Assembly: GCA_021432605.1 (NCBI GenBank)
Contig: MU271146.1
Coordinates: forward strand, 2,356,001-2,420,000
DNA: 64,000 nt
Source: Coniochaeta sp. PMI_546
Lineage: Eukaryota > Ascomycota > Sordariomycetes > Coniochaetales > Coniochaetaceae
Reading direction: 5' to 3'
The notes under the pieces are model-generated. The model saw nothing but the letters and a program-made list of their open reading frames with translations. It was not told the origin of the DNA and did not search any database. This document shows, piece by piece, positions 45,550 to 56,721 of this stretch. The translations under genes and the position numbers were made by a program. The stretch's first letter is position 1. Every line of letters begins with the position of its first letter.

Positions 45550-45656
45550 GGTGAGATGGCCGAGCGGTCTAAGGCGCCACGTTAAGGTCTTATAAACCTT
45601 AAAACATCAGTTATCCGTGGTCCGAAAGGGCGTGGGTTCGAATCCCACTCTCATCA
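45550..45656 (+). tRNA. tRNA-Leu(AAG) with a 27-nt intron
   Basis: The acceptor GGTGAGA pairs with TCTCATC (one G-U), followed by discriminator A at 45656. The D arm reads GCCGAGCGGTCTAAGGC. The anticodon stem CCACG/CGTGG encloses loop TTAAGG with anticodon AAG at 45584-45586. A long variable arm (TCCGAAAGGGC) marks it as class II, and the T arm GTGGGTTCGAATCCCAC is perfect. The intron at 45588-45614 starts after position 37 and contains CCTTAA, complementary to the anticodon loop, as usual in eukaryotic pre-tRNAs. The 3' CCA is not encoded. Confidence 0.95.
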
Positions 45657-46247
45657 GTTACTTTTGTCTCTTCCTCTCATGTTCTGAGCTTCAGGAGATG
45701 CTTCACTTTTGCTGATTTGAAGTGTGGACGTGCCCGTTATGTTTAGGATCATGGTTGTTAGGTGTCAGTCCGAGGCTAACAGAGAGCGTCTGGAGATCGC
45801 GCTGCCAATAACAAATTATTACTTCAGAACATAACTATCATTCAACGCTGTCCTTGATCTCCTTGTGATATAATCTACTCAATCGCAGCGGTCCTACGCA
45901 CGCCATCACTCCACTGAGTCCACTCACACGAATTACATCTTGGCAGGCTGAATTCAGCCCCAAGCCGGCCTAGCTGAGGTCTTCGGTTGCATCAACATGC
46001 GAATTCGAGCACTTCACCAATAGGAGCCGCTGAAACTCGGTATCGGACGCCACACCATGCATTGGTGCTATGTGCTATGCGGACTGGGACCTGCTCCGGG
46101 TTTCAGTCACAGCCTCGCCTGAACGACAAACCCCTCTCGGCTTTCGCGGCCATGAAGCAGGCCTAGAATGACTATCAAGTGATGTGCTAGCTGCCGTTGT
46201 TAAATGCAGACTGCTTTCTAGAAATACAAGTTCGCAAAACAAGGGCA
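45657..46247. other. Intergenic region, tRNA-Leu to the hydrolase gene
   Basis: A T-rich stretch directly after the tRNA (CTTTTG at about 45660) could serve as polymerase III terminator. The rest should be the promoter of the hydrolase-WW-ZZ gene. No coding frame is supported. Confidence 0.5.
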
Positions 46248-49200
46248 ATGGTATGTTCAAATCACCTTCTTACACGTTTCCCCGCTAGTACATGTATGAG
46301 TTAAGCTAACCCGGCTTTGCGGACAGGCGGTCTCCGGTGCCTACGCACGATATGCTGAGCAAGACGAACCCGGCTTATATCTGGTATATCCCCCAGATGA
46401 TCGCGTGACCTGTACTTGCGAGTAAGTCGCTCCACATGAACAGCTTAGCTCGAGGCTCAGCTCGTTCGCCTTGATACTGTCCAAGATACCGATGCTGACC
46501 TGGGGTGTCTAGCGTGTTCGTCATCCATGGCCTTCATGGCGGCGCAACAAAGACATGGAAGCATCCCGACTCCGGAACCATTTGGTTCAGGGATATGCTT
46601 CCTGGCCTCATCCGTTCTGAGGGTCAAGGGGCTAACGCGCGCATCTGGACGTATGGTTATCCGGCGAATGTCGCTTTTCAGACATCCTCAATCTATGACT
46701 TCGCCCAGACTCTTTTAAACAGGGTCAAGGACGTGAGGAAGGACAATAATGTGAGTGAAGGGTGTCCGACGGGCAGTGGGGACATCGATCTCTGATCAAG
46801 AAGCAGGACAGGAAGATTGTATGGGTGTGTCACTCGCTAGGGGGCCTGGTGCTTAAGCAGGTATGCTACCGTGACCCTCATACTGTTATTCGCGCAGTCA
46901 GCACAACCTAACCAGCGACATAGGCTCTGATCGAGGCAAAGATACACCCTCGGTTCAGCTCCATCAGTACCGCCACGGCCGGTATCGTATTCATGGGGAC
47001 TCCCCATCATGGCTCTGGTATGGCAGATCTAGGGACTATTGTCTCGATGGTGGTCTCCTCGGCTGTGCCTGGCAGCCGGATTTTCAACCGTGATATCCTC
47101 AGGGACCTCAAGAAGAACAACAACACGCTCTTTGGAATCTCTAGTCAATTCTCGAATATCTGCTCTGGCATGACCATTCATTCCTTTCATGAGACGATGC
47201 CCCTGGGCCCGACGATTGTGAGTCATGCCCCTCATGTTACCAAGAACGAGCTACTAACGTCCGCAGATTGTCGACAAAACTTCGGCCATAATGCATTTGG
47301 AGAATGAGCAGAAGAGGTACGGTCTATACGCAAATCATAGGGACATGTGTAGATTTAGAGACGGGCTAGATCAGAACTGGCTTTCCGTCGGATCGAGTGT
47401 AGTAGAGCTAGTGTCTCTATCTGCTCCTACTCGCTCACGAGGTAAGTCTCAACCCTGGTTCAAGCTTAAGGAATCGGTGCTTATGTACACACAGATAATC
47501 CTAACGTCCGACGTCAAGCAGCTGCGCAGCCAGCCTGGGTACAGCGGCAGACACCAGCATACTACCCCGTTCCACCGGCTGGCACTTACCCCCGAGCTGC
47601 GCAACCTAATCCAGGGCCTTCTTACGCGACACAGAATATTCCGCGGAGGGTTCCAGTACCAACAACTTCAATATACACAAGCCCTCCGGCCCAGCGGAGT
47701 GCAACACCGACATACGCACCCCCTCAACTACCTCCAGGCTGGGTGGCACAGTGGGACGTCGAGACAGGGAAGTATTTCTTTGTCGAGAGAGCAACCGGAG
47801 TGGTCGAATGGGAGCCGCCACAACCACGTCAACCCCAGTATGCGGCGCCTTCGCAGCGCAACGACAGACTGCACGTTCCTAGCTCGAGTCACCACCGGTC
47901 TGCGTCGGCAGACGCAACCCCCTCAAGACCGGCATATCCTTCTCTAAACAGGGCACATTCCAGGGAAGACTTTGGCGCAAGCTATCGATCTCAACCCGCA
48001 ACGTCAGCGCAAGCATACCAAGCATATCAGCCTCAAACCTCGTCGCGACCACCGCCCCAAAGCTCCGTCTCAGCAGCACCGACCATACCGCCCAAACAAC
48101 CACATGTTCAAGTCCCCGAAGACGACGAGTCCAGTAACCGCGAGTCAGCAACATGCGACGGTTGCATGCACGGAATCAAGTGCTCGGAGCCACGGGTGCA
48201 GTGCACAGTCTGCTACGATTACGACCTCTGCATCAAGTGCTTTCAAGCAGGCAAGGAGACCAAAACCCACAAGAACACCCACAAGCTCAGCCACATCCTG
48301 AACACGGCGTTGATACAGACCGACGACTTGATACCCGTCAAGGACATCGTGAATCCGGAATTCAGCGCCGATAAGACGCGGACCAACTGGTCCATCTCCG
48401 ACATCAAGGACGAGAACACGGGTGAAATGAAGAGCTATCGGTTCATTCACATGTACGACAACGACTCCCATGCCAGATTCTTGACCAGCGCGAGGCCGGG
48501 ACACTATGCGGTGTCTGTAGTGTTGCTAGTCAAAGTGGCCGCAGACATCAACGCCGCCGGTTTAAAACAACTACAGGAAGCCGGAGCCGGCTCCCTCCGG
48601 GTGTCGCTTGGTACAGTAAAAGTCAAAAAGGATTTCTTCGGCGCCGCCCTCGCAAACGAGGACACGTTCAACTCTACCGCGCTGACGAAGGAATCCCTGC
48701 CCCATCGGCTGCTGAACCACTACTGGTGGGACGTAGTGCAGATCGTGGTGGACGCGCCGTATCTCCATGTGCAATCCGATGCTCTACTCAACATCGAGGG
48801 TGACGAGAGCGGTTCGTTGACGGATCTGGGTCTCCTCCTGCAGTGGAGCGGATGTCATGCTTTTGCATCGAGCAACGATCCCGTTGTGTCGATTAGTGTT
48901 GAACATATACGGTTTGTGCCCCCCTCCCCCTTTTCGTTCCTTTCCCTCGTTGAGTCTAACGAGCAACAGAATGGACAACCTCCTAGACTACAACGAACCG
49001 CACATCCGCGCTCCAGCGCCAGCACCACCCAAGCCCGCCCCTGCCCCAACCCCAGCCCCGGCACAGGCAGAAGCAGAGGTAGAAGAAGAGCCAACCGAGG
49101 AAGAATTCAAGAACATCCTCCTCGGCATTCTGAGAGAGGCAGCCACCGCGCAAGAACGAGCTGCCCTACAGGCGAGGCTGGAGCAGCAGTACCGCGAGGA

Positions 49201-49477
49201 GGAGGCGGCGAAGCGTGAGCTGGTGGCAAGACTGTTCATCCAGGCTTTGGGGGAGGTCGCCGAGGAACAGGAGAGGCAGGAACGGGAGAGGCAGCAGAGG
49301 ATCGCGGCGCAACTGCTGTTCCAGCAGCAGCAGAGGGAACAGAGGGAAAGGCAGGCGCAGGCGCAGGCGGCGGCGAGGGAGCAGGCTAGACAGCAAGCCC
49401 AAATCGAAGCGGCGGTGCAGGAGGTCTTTGTGGAGGCTTATTTGGAGCAGTATATGAAGAACCTGGGGCTGAGATAG
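46248..49477 (+). CDS. SesB-like alpha/beta hydrolase fused to WW and ZZ domains
   Basis: Eight exons (46248-46250, 46327-46421, 46513-46750, 46807-46860, 46924-47217, 47267-47441, 47495-48911, 48970-49477) join in phase to 927 residues. Exon 1 is the ATG alone. Residues 20-285 are a lipase-like domain of the SesB/SERAC1 type: LYLVYPPDD, the oxyanion motif VFVIHGLHGG, the nucleophile elbow VCHSLGG with Ser122, MGTPHHGSG, and the histidine motif YANHRDMCRF with His252. A Pro-rich linker leads to a WW domain (about 365-395, Trp369 and Trp392). A ZZ-type zinc finger (about 505-552, CDGC, CTVCYDYDLCIKC, two His) is next. An unrecognised domain of about 200 residues follows, then a Glu/Gln/Arg coiled-coil tail. 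SesB-like domains are effectors in fungal NOD-like immune receptors; here no NACHT or NB-ARC is present. Substrate unknown. The exon joins rest on phase and motif continuity. Confidence 0.83.
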
Positions 49478-50469
49478 GAGGAGGTGGTGACTGCGTGGTG
49501 TTAGAAGGCTTGGAGTTTGGTCTTAGCAGGTGTCTCGCATGGGTCCTTCCTGTAATCAAGCATCATTTATGTTGTTGACTTTGCCAGTGGAGTTGGAGTC
49601 TAGGAGTTCTGAGCCAGCACTAGCTTTGAAGCCGATCAGGCGGATTGGTCGGCTTTGTCAGAAACAGCTATCACGAATGCATATTGTGTAACACACGTTT
49701 CGTGCAGTCTCATTGAATTGTTGGATGGGGCTCAAGCTCGATCACGTAGATGGGCAGGGTCTCTTCACTTCATTCCTACACTTCTTCCTCAATCGTCGTC
49801 TGGTTTAGTTCTGTCAACCTACCATGGCCCTAAAGGGAGCTCCTGCGCCCACGCCGTGATACAAGGTTGACCGGAGACATAACAGTGCTGTCGCTCACCT
49901 TTCTCAACGCAATTAGCTTTGACGTCCCCTCAACTATCACCCGCGAAGAGCGACTCACATCCTGGCGGACCGCGAAGGTCTGAACTTCGCTCCAGAACTC
50001 ATAACCGGTGAGTATGGCAGCGGCTGCGCCTCAACACCAGCGCGGGCCATAAGCCAAACAGGACGGTTGAAGCAATGTATCAGGACGACACGCGTAAGTT
50101 GTGGAGCGCTCTGGGCCGGGGGTCAGAACCCCCTAGAGAAGGGAAGATGTACCGGTATCCCGAAGGATACCACGTTGCTTCTGGTGATTATGGGTTTAGG
50201 GGGGGCCGAACGGCCATAGAGACAGCAGTGTGACATGCCCGCGGCTTGTAAACAGATGTAATCACCTGGTACATCCAGAAAAATCAAAAGGGAAAGACGG
50301 AGGATACGGGTACAACACAAAATGGGAGGCTCTGGTTACACTTGGGACACGAAAGCAGTCTTTGGAGAATGCTGCGAATTTCTGCCACAGTAAGGGTATG
50401 AACCACGCAAGAGCCGAGTTGGAAAATAACGGGTAACACTGTACAGGAACAAGGATGCTATCTACCCGC
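49478..50469. other. Convergent intergenic region, hydrolase gene to HRD1
   Basis: This holds the 3' flanks of two convergent genes. Short frames of about 70 codons are present but resemble nothing. No RNA gene or repeat was seen. Confidence 0.5.
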
Positions 50470-53268
50470 TCAGGTATCATTCTCGCTCTGGTCGTCCTCA
50501 ACAGTAACAGCCTTTGCCTTTCCTTTATCTTTATCCTTATTCATGCTATCGTTCGAGCTTCCACCCTGCCCGGTAGTATCTCCATCATGCGGCGTTTGCT
50601 CCTGGCTTATAGGAGACGCCGCCGTGTCCCTTGCACCCGTGCCACCTCTGCCAAACAACTGCGCAGGACCGCCCCAGTTGGGTAACACTGGTGTCGGGGC
50701 GGCGACTTGTGGCGTTTCGGTCCTCCGTGACTCCTCTGCTGGACGCGAAGATGGTTGTACGGGAGGTGAACGGCCCCGCTGTTCCTGTTCCGCAGAGTGT
50801 TGTGCCGAAGGTGTCGAGCCGAAGCCTGCAGCAGCGCCGTTTTCCCTTCTTGAGGTTTGGAGGGCGGCGAAGTCAGTTAAGAACTGGCTTTGAACGGCGC
50901 CGGTTGTGCTGTCCGGACGAGGATCGACTTGAGGCACGCTAGGAATTGGGGCCTGTTGTTGCGTTCCGCCGTCAAGGGGCTGAAGTGGGAGGAGGGACCA
51001 CCCCGGCGGAATGACAACGCCTGGTGGCAGGTCCGGGCTACCGGCTGGGATGGCCGCCGAGAATGACGCGCCGCCATGCCTAGTGACGGCGGGAGCCTGC
51101 ATTCTAGAGGCTGCGAAGGGGTTGAAAGGTTGCATAGGGGGAAACTGAGCGAAGTGTCCTGGATATCCTGCGGGGTAGTGATACGGTTGTACGTGCTGAG
51201 GAGGTTGAGGTTGAGGTTGAGGAGGTTGCACCTGGATAGGGGGTTGCGTCGATGGTCCTGTTTGTGTGGTATTTGACTGGACACCATTCTGCTGCGCTGG
51301 CTGCTGTTGCTGTTGCTGTTGGAATGTCTGTCCAATGTGGTTCAGACGAGCCATTTCCTGGAGTAGCAAGTTCAGCATCGAGAGCTGAGCCTCGGCAATC
51401 TGTAGCTGCTGCGCGTCCTGCTGCACCCGTTGGCCAGCCGAAACAACACGCTGATTGACATCAGCGAGTTGGTGCCGGATACCGTCGAGAACTCCGTTCG
51501 TATCTTGATCATGCGCGGGTGCTTCTCCGGCTACCGTTGGAGCATTGGCGGCGTTCGGTGGTACTCCCATCTGTTGAGCCATGTCCCGTATGACCCCTTC
51601 GTCGCCCTGAGCGAATCCTATTCGTACTGGTCCGAAGTTGAACATCCGAACCCTTCCATTACGGTTTCCCTGTTGGTCGTTCTGCCCTCCAGGCTGAACG
51701 CCCTGCGCACCGGGGGCAATTTGAGCGCCAGCGGGGGCCGCACCGTTGGCCGGTGGCTGCTGGCCGGGATTCCTAGCGGGGAAGTTGAGGCCGAAGCGGA
51801 AAACCATGGGGTCTCCATTACGGCCCTGGGGTGGAGCGTCCATAACGACAGAGCGACGACATGTCGGGCACACCTGCTGGCGCTCCAGCCAGCTCTTCAG
51901 GCAGCCGAAGTGAAGAATGTGCCCGCAGGGAAGCTTCTTCGGGCGGGAGCGCTCCACTTGACCTGGGTTCGCCGCATCCCATGGCTGCATCTCTTCTCTG
52001 CAAATGATGCAGGTATCTTCACGACCTAGCTCCTCGGCAGTGGCATCCGGGTACTTGTTCATATCCCGCAAGGCTTGGCGGTAACGGAGCAAGGCGTGCA
52101 GTCGCTTCACGAACGATCTCGTCGTCATGAACACATCCCGCATAATGTGTATCGGTAATCCGTAAAATGTGAATAATACGCAGAAGAAGGCGGTGTATAT
52201 GCCCATCTTGATAAAATCTGTACGGTGTTAGCCGGTGTCATGCATAAACAGGCGAGTGGTCCTACCTGCGAGAAGATCCAGTCCCAAGACCCATTGACCC
52301 TTTGACTCCCAACCGGGGACTTCGATGTCCATTTCATCGACATCATCCTCGCTCGGGAGAGGCTCTGCAGCTTCTCGCTCGGTCTCTGTAACGCCCTCTG
52401 TCTCTCTTCTTCTCAGAATCTCTGCCCTCTGCTCTCGGACTTGTCTCCGGCGGTCCTCCAGTCGCTGCGCGGTCTGCTGTTTGACGACCCGCGCCTCTAC
52501 CAGCGAGATTATGTAACGGCAGCCCGTGTGGAAGGAGCTGACGGCCTGGACGGCGAACTCGAACAGGAACATGACCATCATAGTGGGCCGAGCCTGTTGT
52601 ACGACGGTATTGACGGCGTAGTTGAGGAGCCAGAGGTTGTAGGCGAAGCTGAGGATGAGGGAGATGCTGAGTCGCGTGTGGAATAGGCGAGGGTTCGCCG
52701 GTGGTTGCTGCTCGAGAACCTCGACGCGACCCTCGCCGATCCAGCCCCAGACCTTGCCAGTGACGAGGGCGGTGAACATGACGAGGAAGAAGGCGCCGAC
52801 TTCTTCGCGGAAAATGGTCATCGCCAAACAGGTCTCGGTGACCGCGAACCATGCTTTCTCATACAGCTGCTCGATCTCGACGGGGCGGAGCTGTCCAAAG
52901 CACAGTCGTTGGAGGCCGTACATAAAGGATCCGTAGACTAGGAAGATGAGGTTCACGAGGATCTGTACGAAGACCGTGGTTAGTTGTTCTCCTCGATGGT
53001 TGCTGTATAGCCTTCGTGCTGCTGTGGAGGACGACGTACCATAAGTGACAAACTGCTTTGAGCAAGATGCACCATAGCAGAGTAGAAGTTGGCACGCTGA
53101 TGAAATGCGGATGCTACCACGGCGCCGGCGAGGGCAGCCGAAGCCTGTGAGGTGACATTTCTGTTAGCCATGCCGACTATCCCATGTGTGCCGGTCGCAA
53201 TAGCTCCCAGGCGAGCTCGAAGCCCTTCAGTGGGGACAGCTTACTCCTGCATACCAAGCCAACCGCAT
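50470..53268 (-). CDS. hrd1: HRD1 (synoviolin), ER-associated E3 ubiquitin ligase
   Basis: Four exons (53245-53268, 53040-53144, 52266-52962, 50470-52217) encode 857 residues. Exon 1 gives MRLAWYAG, and splicing joins it to [20 protein letters not shown], the first membrane region. Further helices follow ([87 protein letters not shown]). The RING-H2 finger lies at about 345-400 ([33 protein letters not shown]). The C-terminal half is a disordered Gln/Pro/Ala-rich cytosolic tail. Hrd1 forms the retrotranslocation channel and ubiquitinates misfolded ER proteins. A cytosolic loop between helices carries a charged Arg/Glu coiled stretch. All junctions are in phase. Divergent from the CMD-like gene. 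Confidence 0.95.
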
Positions 53269-53963
53269 CTTGATCGGTTCGCGAGGAAGATAATTGGCAA
53301 AAGGGACCAAGTCAATAATGATGAGGCAGCTAGGTGCCCATTCTCAAGTGGTGTATCGCGGCGCTGTGTTGGCTGACATTGATGGAACACGGGGGTCGCG
53401 GAAGATCGTTTGATGACATGCTCGTGCCAGCAGTTGATGCCAGCGTGGAAGATACTCCGTGCGGAACAATGACGCAGGTACAGTACCGTGGCCTCCGGCG
53501 CTCTGGCCACCTACTACCTTCTACCGTACAGTACAGTGGACCGATGAGAGACTGTGGCTAGAGGAGTCATAGTGTAATGCGTAAGCCACTTCTGTAGAAA
53601 CCGTCGATCTGCCGCTGTGGCTGTGCACCCCGGGCTCAGTTCTCGGTCCCGGATCTTTCCCTTATATACCACATCTGCCCCATAAGTTCGGGACTGTAAT
53701 TACGCGAAGACCTCGGGACTTCGGCGGGAACATAGATATTTGTCCGGAGATATATATTCCAAGGTGAAGAAATCTTGACCATGGTAAGAGATGTCTGTGT
53801 CCATGTGCGCAGTATATGATTTGTTTTTGCTTCTTCACTGTGAGGGTTTTTACTAGATCCATCCGTCCGTGACTCATTCACTATCCATGCCGTTAGTTAC
53901 TGAAATGCTTACTTTGTCGATGAGAAGGAGTCAAGTACAACAACGCCAAAACAGCAGCCAGCC
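53269..53963. promoter_or_regulatory. Divergent promoter of HRD1 and the CMD-like gene
   Basis: The 695 bases between start codons lack a supported coding frame. Hrd1 genes are commonly induced by the unfolded-protein response, but I could not identify a UPR element with confidence. Confidence 0.5.
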
Positions 53964-54829
53964 ATGACTCCCCTTCCAGCTATAATTACACCTTCTCTCA
54001 TATCCTCCATTCGGAGACATCCGTATCTCCCGAGGAACACATGGTACTTCATAGTCGCCACCACCCTCTCCATACTCAACCGGCCAGACGAGATACAGAA
54101 GGTGTACAAGCATGCCATAGACAATGGCGGGGACTACTTTGATGTTACGCCAAGCGAGGATGAACAGCGTAGGATATCTCGCAGGATACGTGAGGCACTT
54201 ATAAAATCATCCGCAATCGGCGGTGTCCCAAAGGTCAGTTACCGTTCTTGTGTGTACTCGATACACGAGACTGACCAGAATGCAGACCATCAACGCCCTG
54301 CTTGAACTGAAGAAAGCCACACCAGCACACCTACTGGACGAGTCAGGCGGCTGTTCGCCGACTGGGAGAACGTACGATATCCATGATATCTCGACTAGTG
54401 TCATCCTAGAACGCGGCCAAACGTTCTTCAACAAGATTTACGGCAAGATATCGCGCCGTATCATGGGCCAGATGGACAACTCGGGCACTGAAGACCTAGG
54501 TCTCCTTGCGAGGCTGACGTACGGCTACGTACTCAGCAACACCAAGGTATTATCGGCGGTTGAGACGTCATATGTGCTCATTGCTGGGCTCATACCACAA
54601 GATGTAAGTTCCACACAGAAAGAGACTAGCCAGCCGTACTGACAAGAGATAGGTCAACCCTCAACTAAAAGGGCACCTGAGAGGAGCAATCAACGGCGGC
54701 GCGACAGTGGAGGAAGTGAGAGCTGTGCGAAACATTGTGATTGAGATATGTGAAGCGTCAGGGATGAAGATGCTGGATGAGGGCGTCCCAGCGGGTTGGG
54801 GATGGAGGACCGAAGTAGCGACCTTATGA
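53964..54829 (+). CDS. Carboxymuconolactone decarboxylase (CMD/AhpD-like) family protein
   Basis: Three exons (53964-54233, 54286-54603, 54653-54829), all phase 0, encode 254 residues. The conserved CMD helical core lies in the second half: LGLLARLTYGYVLSNTKVLS, VETSYVLIAGLIPQDVNPQL, GHLRGAINGGATVEEVRAVR. The central part includes FFNKIYGKISRRIMGQM, typical of the fungal branch of this family. No CxxC redox motif of the AhpD type is present, so a peroxidase-type role is unlikely. The family covers decarboxylases of aromatic catabolism and many members of unknown activity, and the substrate here cannot be told. No localisation signal is obvious. Confidence 0.85.
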
Positions 54830-55722
54830 CCTTCGTTTCTCAACGCCACGAAATTGTACCATACCCGTGCCGCGATGCTTGTGCCGGACAGAAGAGGCAG
54901 ATATGCCTATGGGTCGTGCCAAGCGCAACTATCGGCGACAGCCATGAAGGTGCACATTGCACCATGCCATGCTTACGCGGCAAGGAGCACGTATACTTCC
55001 TCACGCACGACCCTTTATCGATACTCCCGTCTGTTGTGTTATTATGCGGACCAACCGTGGTCAAGCGCCTCCCGCGCCATGCTGGCTATCGCCTTTGTCA
55101 ATAGTCACGCGATATTCCCTTCGTCGGCCTCCTCCTATCTCCAACATCACGAATCAGCCGGCGGCATTGTTCCTCCGTCCACGGCCCATACTAAGCAGCT
55201 TTCTCGTCCGACAAGGTTTTGGCGACGCCACGGGACCCGCTTTGCACCCAATAACGCCTAGTGACATCGTGGGCTGAACCTCAGCCGCAAACCGTCGTTG
55301 CAGGACTCGATCACCGTTATGTGTAGTTCTCGGTTGCACTTTCCTTCGACCGGGAATCAGACGGGTTGTGTGGACATGATTGTTGGGTGCGTGGTCGGTT
55401 GAGTCGGTTGGTGTGAATATCAGAACGCTTAGTGTGCTGATGCTGCAAGCCACGCCCGTTTGCATCAGTAGTTCTTTTGGTACATGTCGTATTCGCACTT
55501 CGGAGTGTGATATATAGCCAACGCCCACCATGGCCTGCGAACATGACTGATTTTCCTCCTGTTTGCGAATCGGAAACCCCTCGAAGTCAGTCCTGGCCAT
55601 ACCTCGAGTCGCACATGGTCCCTCGGCCTATGATGTCGACCTGTTGATCCAATAATATGGTCGCCTCCTCCCAAGGATGGATGGATAGACCATCTTGATC
55701 CCATACTGGTGTGAAAACTTGA
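54830..55722. other. Convergent intergenic region
   Basis: This holds the 3' flanks of the CMD-like and methyltransferase genes. Frames up to 148 codons occur on the minus strand but resemble no protein. Nothing else was seen. Confidence 0.5.
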
Positions 55723-56721
55723 TCAAGTATGCCCGGGTTTGATCCTCTTCAGAATTGCAACAACAAGCCACCTCTTTCTCTCGTTCTCGTCCTCCCGGCC
55801 CCGATCCCAGACCCATTCCCTCTCGACGCCGCTGCAATCCACCTCCCATATCCTTTCCACTTCTAGACCGTCCTTCCTCAACTCCTCCTCCCCAAAGAAG
55901 CGTCTCATCTTCTCTCTCCCCGTGTGAAAGCCAGCGACGACCCAGGCCCTTGACTCATCTACCTCCCTCAGGAACCACGCGATCGACTTCCTCAAGTTAC
56001 CGTGCTGCCACGGCATCCACAGACAGTCACACGCGATGACCCGGTCATACTTTCCCTTGTTCTCCAGCGCAAAGGGGGAAGATAGAACACCCCACTCGTG
56101 GCCTTCAACGGAGACGGGAGAGGCGGTCCCGACAGGGGAGTTGGAGGGTATACAGTTCCGAGCGACCACCTGCCGGAGGTTGGCGATCGTGGCCGGGGAT
56201 GGGTAATCTGTTACTTGCACGGCAGCACCGCCGAGCAGGGAGGACATGACCGAAGGGAGCGCAGTGCCGGCACCGAGCTCGAGGGTAGTGAGCCCCTTCA
56301 CCGAGAATGTTGAGAGAGGAGGACAGATTCGGGCGGGAGAAAGAGGTGGATTGTGGGATCCTGTTGAAGCTGGAGGCTGAGGGTTACTACACGACACCGA
56401 CTCCCGTCCCGCGTCATCGGCCACCCAAGAATCCAACCGGTCCAAACCCAGCGTCCCGGCCTCGATCAGCTCGGCTAGCTGCAGCGATGCGTTCCATAGG
56501 TAGTGGCTCATCAGTTGACGGTCATCCTCACCCTGCGGATCGGCCAGACTAATGTGTAGGGGGTTGGGCAGGTGAGGGGATGTGTACAGCAGGCCATGTT
56601 CGTGGTCACCGTGCAGGTTCATAATGTCGTCTGGGAAGACGACGCCTAAAGAGTCGGCCAGGAAATCCTCTGGGTCGTCAGCCGGCGGGCCGGTGAGTGT
56701 TATGCGGGATGTGAGCTCCAT
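55723..56721 (-). CDS. Family-16 class I SAM methyltransferase (Nnt1/EFM7-like)
   Basis: A single exon from an ATG encodes 332 residues. The N-terminal segment PEDFLADSLGVVFPDDIMNL and the SHYLWNASLQLAEL helix precede the SAM-binding motif LTTLELGAGTALPSVMSSLL. The acidic VTDYPSP and the late motif DRVIACDCLWMPWQHGNL follow. This is the order in lysine methyltransferase family 16, which includes yeast Efm7/Nnt1 (eEF1A N-terminal methylation). A Ser/Pro-rich insertion of about 35 residues sits before the SAM motif. The true substrate, protein or nicotinamide as older names suggest, cannot be read from sequence. Confidence 0.86.
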   Translation of the reverse strand: MELTSRITLTGPPADDPEDFLADSLGVVFPDDIMNLHGDHEHGLLYTSPHLPNPLHISLADPQGEDDRQLMSHYLWNASLQLAELIEAGTLGLDRLDSWVADDAGRESVSCSNPQPPASTGSHNPPLSPARICPPLSTFSVKGLTTLELGAGTALPSVMSSLLGGAAVQVTDYPSPATIANLRQVVARNCIPSNSPVGTASPVSVEGHEWGVLSSPFALENKGKYDRVIACDCLWMPWQHGNLRKSIAWFLREVDESRAWVVAGFHTGREKMRRFFGEEELRKDGLEVERIWEVDCSGVEREWVWDRGREDENERKRWLVVAILKRIKPGHT

